A DNA stretch of 64,000 bases from Arctopsyche grandis. Lineage: Eukaryota > Arthropoda > Insecta > Trichoptera > Hydropsychidae. The DNA is taken from positions 32,778,486 to 32,842,485 of the forward strand of contig NC_135355.1 of assembly GCF_051622035.1 (NCBI RefSeq), read 5' to 3'. Numbering within the stretch: the stretch's first letter is position 1; each line of letters begins with the position of its first letter. Of this stretch, positions 12,901-24,487 are shown one piece after another. Below the pieces are notes generated by a model that saw only the letters and a list, made by a program, of their open reading frames with translations, was not told the DNA's origin and did not search any database. The translations under genes were made by a program, and so were the position numbers.

Positions 12901-13146
12901 TTATTATATACCCGTATAAAATTAAAAAAAAAATCCGGAACCGGAACCGTTATTTTCGTAGACTCTCATAGATAGTTTTCAATTCTTTATTTGTAATAAT
13001 TTTCAATTCTTAAAGTTAACGTTAACAAAATGTAATATTTTCCGATTATACACAAACGGTCATTGACCTCGTAACGTTGAATATTATTATTACACATAAC
13101 AAATTACGTGCATATACATATGATGTGTATTTACAACACGTATTCT

Positions 13147-13230
13147 GGGCGAGGATATGGCGTGCGACGCGAGCTCGTGAGGGACATTGCGTTTGGATCG
13201 AAGGGTCCGAGGTTCGATTCCCGGCGCCCG
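13147..13230 (+). other. tRNA-like sequence (SINE head or tRNA pseudogene)
   Basis: The ends GGGCG and CGCCC can pair, and a perfect box B, GGTTCGATTCC, lies at 13211-13221. The length of about 84 nt would need a long variable arm, and I cannot draw a clean anticodon arm. I call it tRNA-like, not a tRNA gene. Confidence 0.35.
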
Positions 13231-13437
13231 CGGTGAATGAAATCAATTTTTTTCTCGAATATCGTCAAAATATAAATAATTTAAATTATAATTATAATTT
13301 AATTGAAAATAAATACATAAAAAAATGGTTCAAAACCTCGCTAAAAGAAATTATTAAAATTACGTATTTTTATATGGCGAGAAGGAATATTTCAATTAAT
13401 GTTTATGTTTAAAAAAAAGGCGAAATGAAAAATTGGA

Positions 13438-13451
13438 CACGCACACACACA

Positions 13452-13483
<32 letters not shown>

Positions 13484-13510
13484 CACACACATACACACAC
13501 ACACACACAG
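13438..13510. repeat. (AC)/(ACGC) microsatellite
   Basis: Alternating CA and CGCA units over about 70 bp. It creates artificial cysteine/valine-rich open frames. Confidence 0.9.
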
Positions 13511-13979
13511 ATTACCGTCTTTATATATATGATTTATAAGAACCACTCGTAAATATAAAACATCCATGCGAGGCCCAAATGGAAGAGAGAAGATCAAAAT
13601 TCCACTCATACATCACATACAATTATAAAAATAAAGATGAGCGCAGGCTACTAGACAGATAAGTTAAAATAATCCCCGATTATTTACACTAATCATTAGA
13701 AATATAATGATGCATACCTTCTATTCATCCCGCTCAACAATTTAGTCATTTTGGACAATAAATAGTGAAAATCATTTAATACCAGAGACTACCTAATTCA
13801 CAATACGCCATTTGCATAGATTTTTAATGCAATAATATGCTTGTATACATATGTACATATATACTTAATTCGCGATAAAATAATTTCCAATAAAAATATG
13901 GCGAATTTTTGGCATTTTCCGATAATGCAATGATTGAATGACCCCGAATGAAAAGAATCATTCACTGTATGATTCGAAG

Positions 13980-14262
13980 CATTTCTGCAGGGATGCTGGA
14001 CAGACTTGGATATTTGTGACTCCAAGTCGATCGTTTTCTATCAGAGTTTGCCAATTTATCTGATTTTATTGTTGGAACGGTTCTTCACCAAATTAGCCAC
14101 CTACCACGTATTTTTTTATACTATTCAATATACATATTTTAATTTCAAATACATACATAGATATAGCACATTTCTTTTTCTTTCTTGTTTAGCCATAGTA
14201 ACGATTTGGAACTACTTTGTAATGTCATTATGGCGAAATTGTAAAATAAATAAATAAATAAC
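13980..14262 (+). mobile_element. SINE body (core family), headless copy
   Basis: It carries the core GTGACTCCAAGTCGATCG and ATCAGAGTTTGCCAATTTAT shared by the SINEs at 16688, 19074 and 61155, and ends in (TAAA)n at 14246-14262. The tRNA-like head is absent, so it is 5' truncated. Confidence 0.7.
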
Positions 14263-15620
14263 GTAGCAAAATAAAATAAAAACATAGCGTACATATGAAA
14301 TATGAAATTGCATTACCGATAGATTTCTAAGGTACGGTACTACATACATATATTCAATTGATTTTATCGACAGAAGAAAGCAAACGCTGACCCCAAAACC
14401 GTTAGTCATATTGGGGTGACTACATTTTCGAAATCGAGGACACACAAACGATAACGCTCACATGCAACTAATAATCAAAATTTATACGATTAAAAAAATC
14501 CATTCCTGAAAACAAAAATAACCCGTAATTTTAATGAATTTCGATAGAACCGAAATAACATTGACTGCAATGAAAATATTAAATAAGCACAATGTCGTAA
14601 TAACATCCTGTGTGAGCAATAAAAGTGCAATAGCGAAAATATTCGCACGTGCAACGGAAAACTGCAATGCAGCATCAGTGTAGTAACCTTCAGCGAGTTG
14701 GCCAATCGCTATAATAGCCGTAAGAACATATAATAGTTAAGTCGACTTATACATATGTATAATATAAATAAAGTTTTAATCCACATAGTGGGGCGAAGCA
14801 ACGCGACGCGAAGAGACAGAAAGTGATACTTCGATACCAGTTCGTCGTTTACTTGCCGCGTCGCTTCACTTTGCACTTGCGGTGGTTGTTTGTTTTCGAA
14901 ATGAGTTTTACTTGACAAACTGATAATTCATTTTATATGTAGATAACTTAACGTAAATATATGTACATAAATGGTTGATGATTCAAAATTAAAAAATCCA
15001 AAAGTCAAACCACTTGGAGATTTCAAAACATGTACTTATGCGATTATAGGTTCTCACATCGTCAACTATTCGACACAAATGTTCAAAGTGCACAACCAAA
15101 TAGTCATCGAAAAATTTTGCCCACGCAGGCAATTTATTATTCAAATGGGTAAATCGAAACTGACGATGAAAATTCGCAAAATGTTATGTATTGGTTCATA
15201 AACATGCCGAAAAGTGATATACATCCATAAAATAAATAATTACGGATGACTAATGCATCTACATATACACGTATATTAAAAAAATCTGAAGTTTATAAAA
15301 ACAATATATCAATAAAAAATGTACGAAAATATAAACTATAAATAAAAAAAATGTATGTAAAATGTACGCTATTCTGTGCGACTGTCTGATATAACGCTCG
15401 CTGTACTACATATATTAGTTGTTTCGAATCGACATACATTTGTACGTCACAGCTAAAACACATCCAACAAAACGTATATACGAACACAATAACAAAAGAA
15501 AAAAACTTCTATATATACTGATCGCTACTAATGTTTCCGCTTGGCAGAAAATTTACCGCCATCTATTGAAAATTTATTTAATTAATTAATTATTTCTTCT
15601 ATCGGTGTTTAATATTATTT
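14263..15620. other. AT-rich interval, no gene recognised
   Basis: Two overlapping minus-strand frames at 14482-14705 include a hydrophobic stretch, but neither has a supported splice or homology. Otherwise nothing is seen. Confidence 0.5.
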
Positions 15621-15629
15621 ATATGTAGG

Positions 15630-16057
15630 TAGGTAGGTAGTTTTTACCATTTTTTTAGTATGTTTTTACCAATGTTTGTCTGTCACGTATGCGTTCCTAT
15701 ACCATTCAACCGATTGCGATGAAACTTACAGGAGCTATTGTGTATGCCCGCGATGGTTTCTGTAAAAAAAACGCCCAAAAACGGGAACGGAAAAAACGGG
15801 AATGAGTGGCATTGCAACGCAATAATTTCAAATGTGTTCGCGTCGCCAACTGGGTTGTTAGGGTAAAATAAACAAACAATTGAATAATTTCAAATGTGTT
15901 CGCTGCCTGCGTTTTTCCCACAAATTATCATGACTGTAATTTAATTTGATTATTATTGTATTAATTTGAAACTGAAGCATTTACTTATCGAAACACATCG
16001 AGAAACGGTAATGGATTGCGCTATTGTGGCATTGCAACGCATGCCGGGTTCAGCTAG
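15630..16057 (+). mobile_element. Helitron-like nonautonomous element
   Basis: It contains the widespread insect Helitron body GTTTGTCTGTCACGTATGCG and CAACCGATTGCGATGAAACT. It ends GCATGCCGGGTTCAG-CTAG at 16057, followed by T, the CTRR end before a T target. The internal block GAATGAGTGGCATTGCAACG recurs close to the end. The 5' boundary is approximate. Confidence 0.75.
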
Positions 16058-16687
16058 TTAAATATAAATATTATATAAATTAAATATATTTAACGTATTT
16101 GAAAAAAATTCGACCGCGTGGGGATCGAACACATGACCGACGACACTGGTGAGTGTGCGGGGATGGAATGAGGGGGCAGCGCAGGGGTTGAAGTGTAGGG
16201 GCGAAACTGCCAGTGACAATAGCCTCGGATGTGGTTATGTATCAATTTATTTCCAAAAACCAACTGGCACAACCCTAGTGAAAAATTTAGTTGAGCAATT
16301 TAGGGAGTGGGAGGGGGATTGAAACCATATAAAAGATTTTTTGCGATAAATGCGAAAAATATTCAGATATCAACAAAGTAATCTGATATTTTTTTATCAC
16401 CAGTATGACAATAAAATGAAACCGATATTGCATTATATCTCGGAAAGCTGGCATCAGTTTTATCAGTAATATCAGTATTCATATTGATGACGGAGGTGAG
16501 ACAGAAAGAGATAAACATTAATTAATGAATTATGTATGAATAATTTTAAAATATTGATTACATTCAACTCTCCTAAAACTTGGGTAACCTTAATTTCCAG
16601 AACTCAAAACCTGTCCCCCGTCTATAAAATTCTCATAAGTTTTCCCTCAAATAAGCTAATGTGCTAATAAACTCCTATTATGATAAA

Positions 16688-17130
16688 AAGCAACATTGCT
16701 ATAGCTCGGTGGTTGCGTTAATGCTAACCACCAGAGGTTCTCAAGTTCAAACCATGAGTTGACCTCTATCGAAAATAATTTATTCCGAGTATTTCTGCAG
16801 TACTGCTTGATTAGTTGTGACTCCAGGTCGATCATTTCCTACCAGAGTTAGCCAATTTAACTAATTTTCATTGAAACGGTTCCAACAAATTGGCAACCTT
16901 GCCCATTTTCTTGCAAATCTCGAGTTTTCAGCAATCTAGAATTTCGCTGACTTGTATAAAATGCTGCAAATTTACAAATTCGACCATATGGATGTCTATA
17001 TGGATGTTAATTGATATGTATTTACTTTGTATAATACGAATAATACTTGTATCAAATGTTTCTGTTTATATAATTCTGGTCAGGAAGGCGCATTGGGATT
17101 ACCTGTTAGGCCTTCCTAGTGTAAATTTAA
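16688..17130 (+). mobile_element. tRNA-derived SINE, subfamily II head
   Basis: A head with AGCTCGGTGGTTGCGTTAAT and a box B-like GTTCAAACC is followed by the core GTGACTCCAGGTCGATC, then a body ending GTTAGGCCTTCCTAGTGTAA and an A-rich tail. The same head type occurs in minus-strand copies at 55915 and 62995. Confidence 0.8.
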
Positions 17131-17925
17131 AAAAATCTCTATGCGGACAGTACCGATGAGTAAAAAAAAAAATAGGAAGTTTTGGTCCGTGCCTCATTCG
17201 GAGCCGGCAGGCCGACGTATCAAGAACAGTAAAATACCTCTAACACTACTGATGCATTCCGATCTCGTAAGCCCTCTACAATCTACACGTCCACGCTACA
17301 ATAATACATATGTTATTATGTATGTGCTTACTAAATTTAGTTAAGATTCGCTAGATAAGATGGTAAACGGACAATCGTTGCCACAAAAATATATAGCACT
17401 CGAGTTCTCGTTATTACAATATTTCGCGTATGCAACTTTCGATTGATGGAGTTTTAGAGTGCCAGATGTTCCGTGCTCGAGATTGCTTTATGCTGAATAA
17501 TCACCTAACCAGATTAGAACATCCAACCCCCTCCCCTTCCATTTACAACCAAACATCAAATCGATTTTCAGCATGCGAATTATTAAAAAAAAAGCCGACT
17601 GGCAAGTGACTGGTACGAGTTGTATGCAACGCAAAAGTGCAAATACATATCAATGATTTCTGTCGTCTTATCGTATACAACTTATAAAAAAAGAAACACA
17701 TAACAAGTGACTCAAAACCTACAATATAAACGCGGTTTTAACTGCACTTACTAAAGGACGATTTAATAATCTGTCTCTTGTGTGAATTCGGTAACATAAG
17801 CTTGAGCAAAGCTGAACACCTTCATTAACATGTTTCATAAAATCAACAACCAATGAAAATGAGGAAACTCAACTCAAATGATGGAATTCAGTTGATAATA
17901 TTCCCAATAATAATATATCCAATTG

Positions 17926-17988
<63 letters not shown>

Positions 17989-18829
17989 TGGGCTCGTGAT
18001 TCAAAAACGACTTATCCTTTGACTGTCAAACAATCTAAGCACCAGAAAGATGATGTGTCGAGCGACGTAAAAACCACATCGCAGTTTTAAAACCGCAAAT
18101 GCACAGATAACGTTACCAATTGGGAAATATTGAAGAGCAAAATACAAGGATGACATTTTGATAATACCGGAAACAGCATATCTGTAATATCCGTTTATGT
18201 GACGTCAATTTTTATAACATTTTCCGTAAAAATCCAACTCTTTTTATTAGTAAAATTTCGATTGCGGTCGACCGTCGATTGAATGTCGGCCAATTTCACA
18301 AGTCATAGAATTTACTGTCGCGATTACGGGAAATTTTTTTTATACACGCGAAATTAACAATTACTTTCAGGTGAATTTTATATACATAAATATGTATATT
18401 TTTGCTAGCTTCACACTTCAATGAAATTCATGCCCGTCAAAAATTTATCATCTGATTTTGAACCACTTTCGCTCTTCAGGTCGCTTTGATATGTATTTCA
18501 CCGACATACGAAGGTTACCGAATATTGATGTAAGCTATTTATTGTTTCCAACATTAAGATAAATGAGTTTGACCATTAACGAACTCATTAAAACTTACAT
18601 CGGAGTCTTATATCAGATCGAAGTGATGACAGCTAGCTATCCATACGCGGCTTTCTACTGCCTCTTTGCCACTGAATTAAACAGTGTTAAGAGTTATATT
18701 TACACTCATTTCATATAAACTTAATACTACCATATTTTATACTTTACGATATGTAGCCACAATTAAGTCAGATAAAGGAAGCAAACCGCAAGACTATCAA
18801 TTTTCATTTATTTAATCATCAACATAGTT
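17131..18829. other. Interval with (TA)n microsatellite, no gene recognised
   Basis: A (TA)n run of about 57 bp sits at 17930-17986. The rest is AT-rich, with open frames that show no domain. Nothing else is supported. Confidence 0.55.
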
Positions 18830-18978
18830 CAGTAGTTAGCGTGTAATGCTTTCAACTGAGGGGCCATGGCTTAATTCCCTGGCCCGGTATTGCTGGCCAT
18901 ATCTTGAATATATGTTTATTCAATTTATCTGATTTTAGTGTTGAAATGGTTCCACCAAATTGGCAACCTATTCCGTAA
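18830..18978 (+). mobile_element. SINE fragment
   Basis: A degenerate tRNA-like head (GTTCAGTAGTTAGCGTGTAA) plus a short core (CAATTTATCTGATTTTAGTG, GGTTCCACCAAATTGGCAAC). Truncated just before the fuller copy at 19074. Confidence 0.6.
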
Positions 18979-19073
18979 ATTCCGTAAAATTCCAACCATT
19001 CCGTAAAATGTATATATTTCTCGAAATATTAGTACTATCGGATTTGTCTCTATGATAATATATAAACATAAAC

Positions 19074-19520
19074 CAGCAGCGTGGACTAGTGTTTAGCATA
19101 TTATGCTTTCGAGAAGAGTGATCACGGGTTCGAGTCCCGCTGCTGGCCAGAACTTGGTTTGTGACTCCGACTCGATCTTTTTTTTTATCAGAGTTTGCCA
19201 ATTTTTCTGATTGCCATTAAAACAGTTCCTGTAAAAAGTGGCATCTCATTTCCTATCTCTCTTGCTAATCTTAAGTTATTCAACGTCTTGAGGTTGGCCA
19301 ATTTGATTACAAAATACTGCAATAATTTCTCCATAGATGTCACTGCGGATGTTTGTATGAATTGTATATAATGCTTATATACAATATTGATTGCATTGTA
19401 TATGTTTAAATGTACTCATCGTTTCGGAGCGATCTGTAAAGACGAGTGTTCATGTTCTATGAAATGAAATAAAATAAAAAAAAGGTTTACATGTTAGACC
19501 TTCATGGTATATGTGTAAAA
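19074..19520 (+). mobile_element. tRNA-derived SINE, subfamily I head
   Basis: Head with box A GTGGACTAGTGTTTAGCATA and a perfect box B, GGTTCGAGTCC. The shared core (ACTCGATC, ATCAGAGTTTGCCAATTT) and a body ending in AAATGAAATAAAATAAAA follow. It is closest to the copy at 61155-61560. Confidence 0.85.
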
Positions 19521-21454
19521 TAAAATAAAAATATTGATCTTTACAATTTTATACCGTATAATGAAAAATCGTAACGTAACAACGAAACGCAAAATTGCTC
19601 ACTCGCCCGTTTCAAAACGTCAAATTTCATGTGTTTCCGAGACTTAACTTCAATAAATATCACGACAGTGCAACTTTCTCCGATTGCAGTCTTTCGAAAA
19701 GCGACAGTCCATAAAGTGTGACGTCACACTTAAATAATTCGTCAACAGAATTGGGACAAAACACCCATTTTTTATATAGAAACGACATAATTCTACAACC
19801 GACACAAAAACTAACCTTCAAGCGACTGAAATTTCAATGCCGAAAGTCAAACCAGAGGACACGAAAATTTTCCACAATAAAATTGGCGACAAATACAAAC
19901 ATTTCCACGATTAATCTAATTACAAAACAAGAGAAGAGTCGAGTCGTCGTTCAATACTGCGAACCATTGAATCGCTGCCAAGATATTTCCAACATGTTAT
20001 TGAACTCGAAATATCAACAACCATAAGAAAAACAATAAGTTACACAACTTTCGCACTTGCTATGTGGGTCATTATCGACCCGGTCAAAAACAATAAGTTT
20101 ACCTATGTGGGTCATTATCGACCCGCACCCAACACAAAGCGGAGGGACACGAACAAGGGGGGACAACGTAATTAATGCAACCAACGTGTCCTATTTACAA
20201 CCTATCACACTAGTACCTAGCAAATCACATAAATGGCTCCAATGGTTCACTGGAACAAGTCACAATTTGCATTACCTCCAATCTTATCAGTTTCTTGTTG
20301 GCTCTCGTTTCCTGCTCGACGGATTTATGTGCTCAGGGTTCGTCGTCCCAATAATACAATATAACATCACACTTCGACGAGGTCGTTGCATTGTTTCAAT
20401 TGCAATTTTTATTGTCTGTGTGCAATTTGACGAATTCGAGGTGGAAACTCTCACACAGGACCACCCCAAAGCGTCAACGAGACGATTCCGGTCCTTTATA
20501 TATTTATTAAATAAGTTTTTAGTTGCATATACAAGTACTGTGTATATAATTCGTGTCATTGTTTGGTAGTTCTTCGCATTCGGTTGACGTAGTTCGATGT
20601 GGTCTGTGGTTAGTTTTCATAAAACAGATACACGATGACACATTCATTGTGCTTCGTAGATAAGATGGCCAGTAGTTAAGTCTATAGGTTAAAATGGATG
20701 TTGAAGTTTTGAGCAATGTAATATAAGCAATGACAAAATTGCAGTTTTAATTCAATCTGCGTATCTAAAGTCCTCAAAATTTATGCAGAAACACGTGGGA
20801 GTTGGATTCCGAGAAACTTGTATGGGTGCATTTTAAGAATTGAAACCAGTTTGTCCTTTCATTGCATTTTCGACAGGATTGTTGTCCAAAATTCAAAATA
20901 TAAACTTGAGATTTTGTAGATTCGATCTACTTTTCCCAATTACCAAACTACAGATACACGTAATATACGGAAAATCCTGATTCTAGACTTGTCTCTAGGA
21001 AAATCTGACTTGCATGTTTTTTTTAGATAGTAAATGTATAAAAACGTTATCACGCCTGATCTATGCTATGGTAATCCAAGCCAAAACTCACACCTAGAGT
21101 GTTTTCGGTGATATATTAACGGTGATTTTCATATTTGAAGAAATGTTATTTTATTTATTTATTTTATTCATATATATGTATATTCCAGGAGAGCCTAACA
21201 GGTGAACCCCAATGCGCTTTCCTGGCCAATTACAAACAATTATTCAATATTATAGAGACAGAGTGGGTACCATTTTATAATATCAGCAAATTCGAGATGC
21301 CTATAAACTCGACTTTGTGAGAGATAAACATTTATAGAAGAAACTCGTCGAAATAATAAGGTCGTACGAATTAACAATTACAAAAGACACGCCCATTCAC
21401 AGCTGTAGTCTACCTAGGCATGCTGTGCCGTATAATTCTGTGTACGCGCCTTTA
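19521..21454. other. Interval without a recognised gene; twice GGGTCATTATCGACCC
   Basis: The palindromic-like block GTGGGTCATTATCGACCC occurs at about 20065 and 20108. A 170-codon plus-strand frame (20057-20569) and overlapping minus frames have no recognised domain. At 20950-21115 there is a repeat that recurs inverted at about 47530-47710 (AAAATCTGACTTG and TAGACTTGTCTCTAGG blocks). Confidence 0.5.
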
Positions 21455-21683
21455 GGATGAAAACATACTGAGTGGTACGTGGTACGTGCTTTTATTTAGA
21501 AACTTTTAAACATGCGAAAAATCACAGCACATGGAACATATATATATATATAGAACACAGTCCTTATCCTTATTTGAAGAAATGTAGGAGAAACTTGTCC
21601 CGAATTCGGTTTACGGTCACGGAGCACCCACTATTTACAAGCCAGGGACGTGACGTTCAATACCACTCAGTGTGTTTTCGCCC
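21455..21683. mobile_element. TA-target MITE (GGGCGAAAACACAC family)
   Basis: The left end GGATGAAAACATACTGAGTG follows TA. The right end is CCACTCAGTGTGTTTTCGCC, its inverted partner. Internal GAAGAAATGTAGGAGAAAC matches the MITEs in PI4KB's large intron. The right-hand TA is not preserved. Confidence 0.7.
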
Positions 21684-24270
21684 CAAGAGTGACATACGGT
21701 AACTACAGCGCCACTGCTGCGGTTGCAAGTCGCATATATTCATAAATCAACGTATGTGAAACTTACATATATCGATTTTAATATACATATATTATATAGT
21801 AACAAAGACATTTCGCGAATGAAATGCCATCAGCGCTCTACTCCAATAAGATGAGTTTCTAAATTTCCAATATGTGTAAGTATCAAAAATTTCTTCCAAT
21901 TGGTAACTAATTGGAAGCTAATTCAATCACGCTTAGCATTTGGATCTTGGCAAAGAATCGGCATCAATTTTAAACTATGTACATACATAATTTCTTAATA
22001 ACTTAATTTGTATAATAAACTTCATAGTCTTCAGAGAAACTTTTTTGTAGGATAAAATAACTGTGATATCGTGAGTTCTCTTCTTTCGGAAAATTTATAT
22101 TCTTAAAAGTTTTAAATTATATAGTGAAGAAACTGCATTATTGGTTGTTCTGAAATTCAAATTTGAATAAACACTGATCAATGGCAGTATTAATTTTACA
22201 AGTGGCCAACTACTGTAGACGAGTAATTAATTGATATCTTCCCCAATAAGTAGTAATAGCATATCGTAATTACGACTAGAATAAAACAAATACGATATTG
22301 TAAACGATAGTCAAAATGTGCGGGTCTTTATGACTCGTATCGGTTACCATTCAAGTGTATCCACAAAAGATAACGAAAACTCAGCATAAAAGAGGAAAGT
22401 AAACGTAGAAAGACATGTATAGTTTATCAAAGCCACGTCAACTTTTAAGCAAACGCAAATAATCATATAAAAAATATTCCACGAAATAAACTATAATAAA
22501 ATGTACATAAGCATTACTGCTGATACCCTGAAATTACACAATAAAAGTTTAAAGTACAACATTCGCATGTTGGATAAAAAGGCAATTTTCGGATCGACTT
22601 TTTATTTGTGTAGTTCAATATTGCCCCATTACAAATTCAAAAGGGGAGTAAAAAAAAAAGGCGGACATGGCCGTCAAGAGAAACGCTACGATTGTCTTCT
22701 CAGTCACTTCACCTGTTGTACATATGTATCAAACAATCTGCGAATAGAGTATGAGAAATCAGTAGCAAACCAGTACTTAAAATTAACAAGCAGATACAAA
22801 TTCGAACAGGATTCGGGACGAATCTCGCTACTGGCGGACGGACGCGTAACAAAGTAAACCGACGAGATGATTATGTATGGCGAGTCAGTACGTACTACGT
22901 ACGATCTGTTGACTGTTGACTTATCATAATTGCACCGGTCGACCCTGACTTGGGACAACGAACGGCTCGCAATTATCACGACAACGCCAAAGGGAAACTG
23001 TTTCCAAAACAAATGTGTTCGAATATCAATATGACAGGCGGCGGGTAAACAAAGTGGATCAATTACATACCTGTCGTTTCGCAACAAAGGGATGTTTCCA
23101 AACGGGTGTGCGATTGGTGAAGGGATGCAATTCAAGCGAGGATCCGATGAGGGGGAGAGATGTGATGTGAAAGTGTGATGCGCCCCCGTCGCACCATTAA
23201 TGCCGGAACCAATTGATACCCACTAAAAATGCGACGCGCGACCGACCGGCTCGGACAGACACGGCCGACTGATGCGTTTAGCAATGACACACGTCATCCG
23301 CCCGCACCTGCTCAACATAAATATTTATCTTGTGGCCAAACTATGACGGCCTTTTTCAATGTTGTCTTCGACCCTGTCGAACTGAATATATAATTAAATT
23401 CATTTTGGTACTTGTTTAGTAGTGCGCACCCGGGGCAAATTTTTTTTACCTCCCTCCTACGTCTTTTTTGTCATTTTTGTCGACTTGTAAAATTTGCTAA
23501 GAAACAAACGTGTAATACATATTATATACATTGACGATGGCCCCTTGCTACATATTTATTTTATTATATAACTTTTAATACCGTAAATAACAAGAAATTG
23601 TGTATTTTATTAATTAGTAGTATTTTCATGTGTTCAGACACAATCTTTACATATCTATAAAAAAACACCGTCTCAAATGTAACTTCTGCTTTCACTATCA
23701 GGCTCAAATCTTATTATTACTTTCAATACAAAGCCTAGAATAAGGTGTAGTGGCGTAGCTACCGCACCCGCAGACCCCGCAATGCGGGGGCGCCACAAAG
23801 CGGCGCGCCTTTTTTACTGATTTTTTAATTTGTTCTGCAATTTTTTTGTAATATTTTTTTAAAAACGTCTTATTTCTCAACCTATTTGCATCTCGTTTTA
23901 TTGTATGTACTATATATACATACATTATTATATTTTGAATTCATCCTCATCATGTAATTGATATATGCCAATAAGGCTAGAAGACTACCGTCTTTTTCTA
24001 TTTTTTGAACGTCAGTGCCATTTTTCAACCTATTTGCTGAGAATTCTCTCTTATTCTTATATATATTTACTTTATCTACATATGTACGTAGTAACAATAG
24101 ATGAAGTTGTGTGATCATTCGAAAATTCTAATTCGTTTTCGATGTGTTAAAACAATGAAAAAAAATTATACGAGGCGTGAAAACCAATAAAATTTACAAA
24201 TTTATAAATTTTCGCTGTCGACATTAATAGGTGGGAAGGTTTTAAAGAAAATTCACCATCAGTTACTTTA
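21684..24270. other. Low-repeat interval with moderately GC-rich patch
   Basis: 22.85-23.33 kb is richer in CpG than its surroundings and carries no recognised repeat, so it could be a promoter or first exon of a flanking gene such as the Draper-like one. A 143-codon minus frame (22704-23135) has no domain I recognise. Near 23750 there is a fragment of a GTGGCGTAGC-type MITE. Confidence 0.4.
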
Positions 24271-24487
24271 AACCAGTGGTTAGCAACCTACAGCCTGCGG
24301 GCCGGAACCGGAAAGAAGAGCTTTAATGTTTTATTTGTCATGAAACTAAATATACACTTACATTTCGGAAAATATACTACATAGCTTGTGCATCCGATGG
24401 GGCTGCTTCAATGGTTGGCAAATATCGAGGATTTATCGCATATCTGAAAAAAGATGTGCCAAATATTTTTAAAATATGGTTGGGAAG

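Larger units (their letters stand above)
12645..13690 (-). mobile_element. LINE 3' end, interrupted
   Basis: The right part (13560-13680: GCGAGGCCCAAATGGAAGAG, GATGAGCGCAGG) and the left part (12650-12720: TTTGGACCATTGTGGTATTA, AATGCGCCACAATGG) match the two halves of the LINE tail at 46350-46870 in the same order. The TAAA-type tail lies at the low-coordinate end, so the element is on the minus strand. A Helitron-like end and a tRNA-like sequence are inserted between. Confidence 0.65.

Noticed and set aside
13147..13230. Functional tRNA gene
   Set aside because: Box B is perfect and the ends pair, but the length and lack of a clear anticodon arm argue for a tRNA-like SINE head or pseudogene.
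13409..13609. Cysteine/valine-rich minus frame
   Set aside because: Translation of the CA/CGCA microsatellite.
14482..14705. Frame with a hydrophobic start (MQFSVARANIFAIALLLL), candidate signal-peptide exon for the Draper-like gene
   Set aside because: No good donor in the right phase and no sequence resembling the GPN-C-RRE region that should precede the EMI exon.
20057..20569. 170-codon plus-strand open frame
   Set aside because: No domain, no splice context, and overlapping long minus frames. The sequence has dispersed repeat features (duplicated GGGTCATTATCGACCC) and could be an LTR-like remnant, but I could not show ends or a primer site.
22704..23135. 143-codon minus-strand open frame in a GC-richer patch
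   Set aside because: No recognisable family, and composition explains its length. Kept only as a possible promoter zone.
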